Below, piece by piece: positions 6,388-6,865 of a stretch of DNA of 6,865 nt. The translations under genes were made by a program, and so were the position numbers. This DNA is from Candidatus Egaibacter danicus. Lineage in GTDB: Bacteria; Pseudomonadota; Gammaproteobacteria; Burkholderiales; Burkholderiaceae. The notes under the pieces are model-generated. The model was not told the origin of the DNA and made no database searches. It was given only the letters and a program-made list of their open reading frames with translations. The stretch spans positions 1-6,865 of the forward strand of contig JAABRC010000105.1 of assembly GCA_011391115.1 (NCBI GenBank), in the 5' to 3' direction. Positions within the stretch are counted from its first letter, which is position 1, and the number at the start of each line of letters is the position of its first letter.

Positions 6388-6865
6388 GGTGTTTCAGTTG
6401 AAAAGGTTCGCACGTAGTCAGCGGGTTGTGGTCGCAAACGGTGCCCCTTGCTGGCACCTGCCGTTCCGATACTCAGGAAACACAGCGCGTGTTCCCCATC
6501 TTTCAGGCCAAACAACGTACGAAGATGGGCAGATTTCAAGGCTTTTCCGCTGGTCAAAGCGGAACCATACCCCAACGCGGTAGCCATTAGCAGCATGTTT
6601 TGAATGGCGCAACCGGTAGCGACTGTTCGCTCCATCAGATCAATCTGCGGGTCTCCACAGAGCCCGTCCACCGTCACCAGCAAAAGACAGGGGGCCCGGT
6701 GGGCTTTCTCCCGCGCCTGGGTAACCTGTTCCGGCGTGGCCGCAGCATCGCGCTCCATCAGCGCAGCACCGAAGACTTCACCTAGTGGTGCGCGCGCAGA
6801 CGAGGATACCAGAATGAGGCGCCAGGGCAGCAACTGGCCATGGTCAGGCGCAGTACCTGCACTGG
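6384..6865 (-). CDS. Nitroreductase family protein, YdjA-like (5' end missing)
   Basis: FMN-dependent oxidoreductase of the nitroreductase superfamily, which typically passes electrons from NAD(P)H to nitro compounds, quinones or other acceptors; the natural substrate is unknown. The visible 159 codons start mid-protein with SAGTAPDHGQLLPWRL, matching the N-terminal FMN phosphate-binding segment (APDH..L.PWR) of YdjA-type enzymes. They continue with a helix containing ATGCAIQNMLLMATALGYGSALTSG and end with ALCFLSIGTA, the second flavin-contact region. Full-length relatives have about 180-190 residues, so perhaps 20-30 residues lie beyond the right edge. A TTG at 6833 could be read as a start, but it falls after the conserved APDH segment and would delete it. 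The usual Trp of the GxxxxW region is replaced here (GYGSALTSG). The stop overlaps the next start by ATGA. Confidence 0.88.
   Translation of the reverse strand, partial: SAGTAPDHGQLLPWRLILVSSSARAPLGEVFGAALMERDAAATPEQVTQAREKAHRAPCLLLVTVDGLCGDPQIDLMERTVATGCAIQNMLLMATALGYGSALTSGKALKSAHLRTLFGLKDGEHALCFLSIGTAGASKGHRLRPQPADYVRTFSTETP

Noticed and set aside
6384..6833. TTG at 6833 as the true nitroreductase start
   Set aside because: The frame continues to the window edge and the residues before the TTG (APDHG) belong to the conserved flavin-binding segment, so the gene is cut by the edge rather than short.

Overview
This is a GC-rich window packed with genes, almost certainly from a betaproteobacterium of the Burkholderiales. 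The protein styles, and one short intergenic repeat resembling those I associate with Comamonadaceae (Rhodoferax/Polaromonas relatives), point that way. The assignment is by recognition only and has not been searched.

Layout. At the left end a plus-strand gene for peptide deformylase (def, 54-593) stands alone behind a 53-base leader. Everything else reads leftward on the minus strand, in transcription order: a nitroreductase-family protein cut off by the right edge (6865-6384); a 134-residue protein of unknown function that overlaps it by an ATGA (6387-5983); a hemerythrin-domain protein (5963-5400); a UbiM-type flavin hydroxylase of ubiquinone synthesis (5390-4170); a 107-base gap holding the repeat and a candidate promoter; methionine aminopeptidase (map, 4062-3214); and the PII uridylyltransferase/uridylyl-removing enzyme (glnD, 3187-596). 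glnD and def converge tail to tail with only 2 bases between their stop codons.

How the genes fit together. Def and Map act one after the other on new proteins: deformylation, then removal of the initiator methionine. Here they are on opposite strands, so they are not one operon. map-glnD is a recurrent pairing (also seen in E. coli) that joins protein maturation to nitrogen sensing. The four upstream genes (nitroreductase, unknown, hemerythrin, UbiM) are spaced at -4, about 19 and 9 bases, which suggests a separate operon with a loose redox, oxygen and quinone theme. That functional link is inference.

The window is mainly housekeeping. I found no phage, transposase, CRISPR, toxin-antitoxin or defence genes and no RNA genes. 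The items most worth a second look are the interspersed repeat with the apparently leaderless map promoter beside it, the unknown 134-residue protein coupled to the nitroreductase, and the stop/start arrangement in front of the hemerythrin gene.
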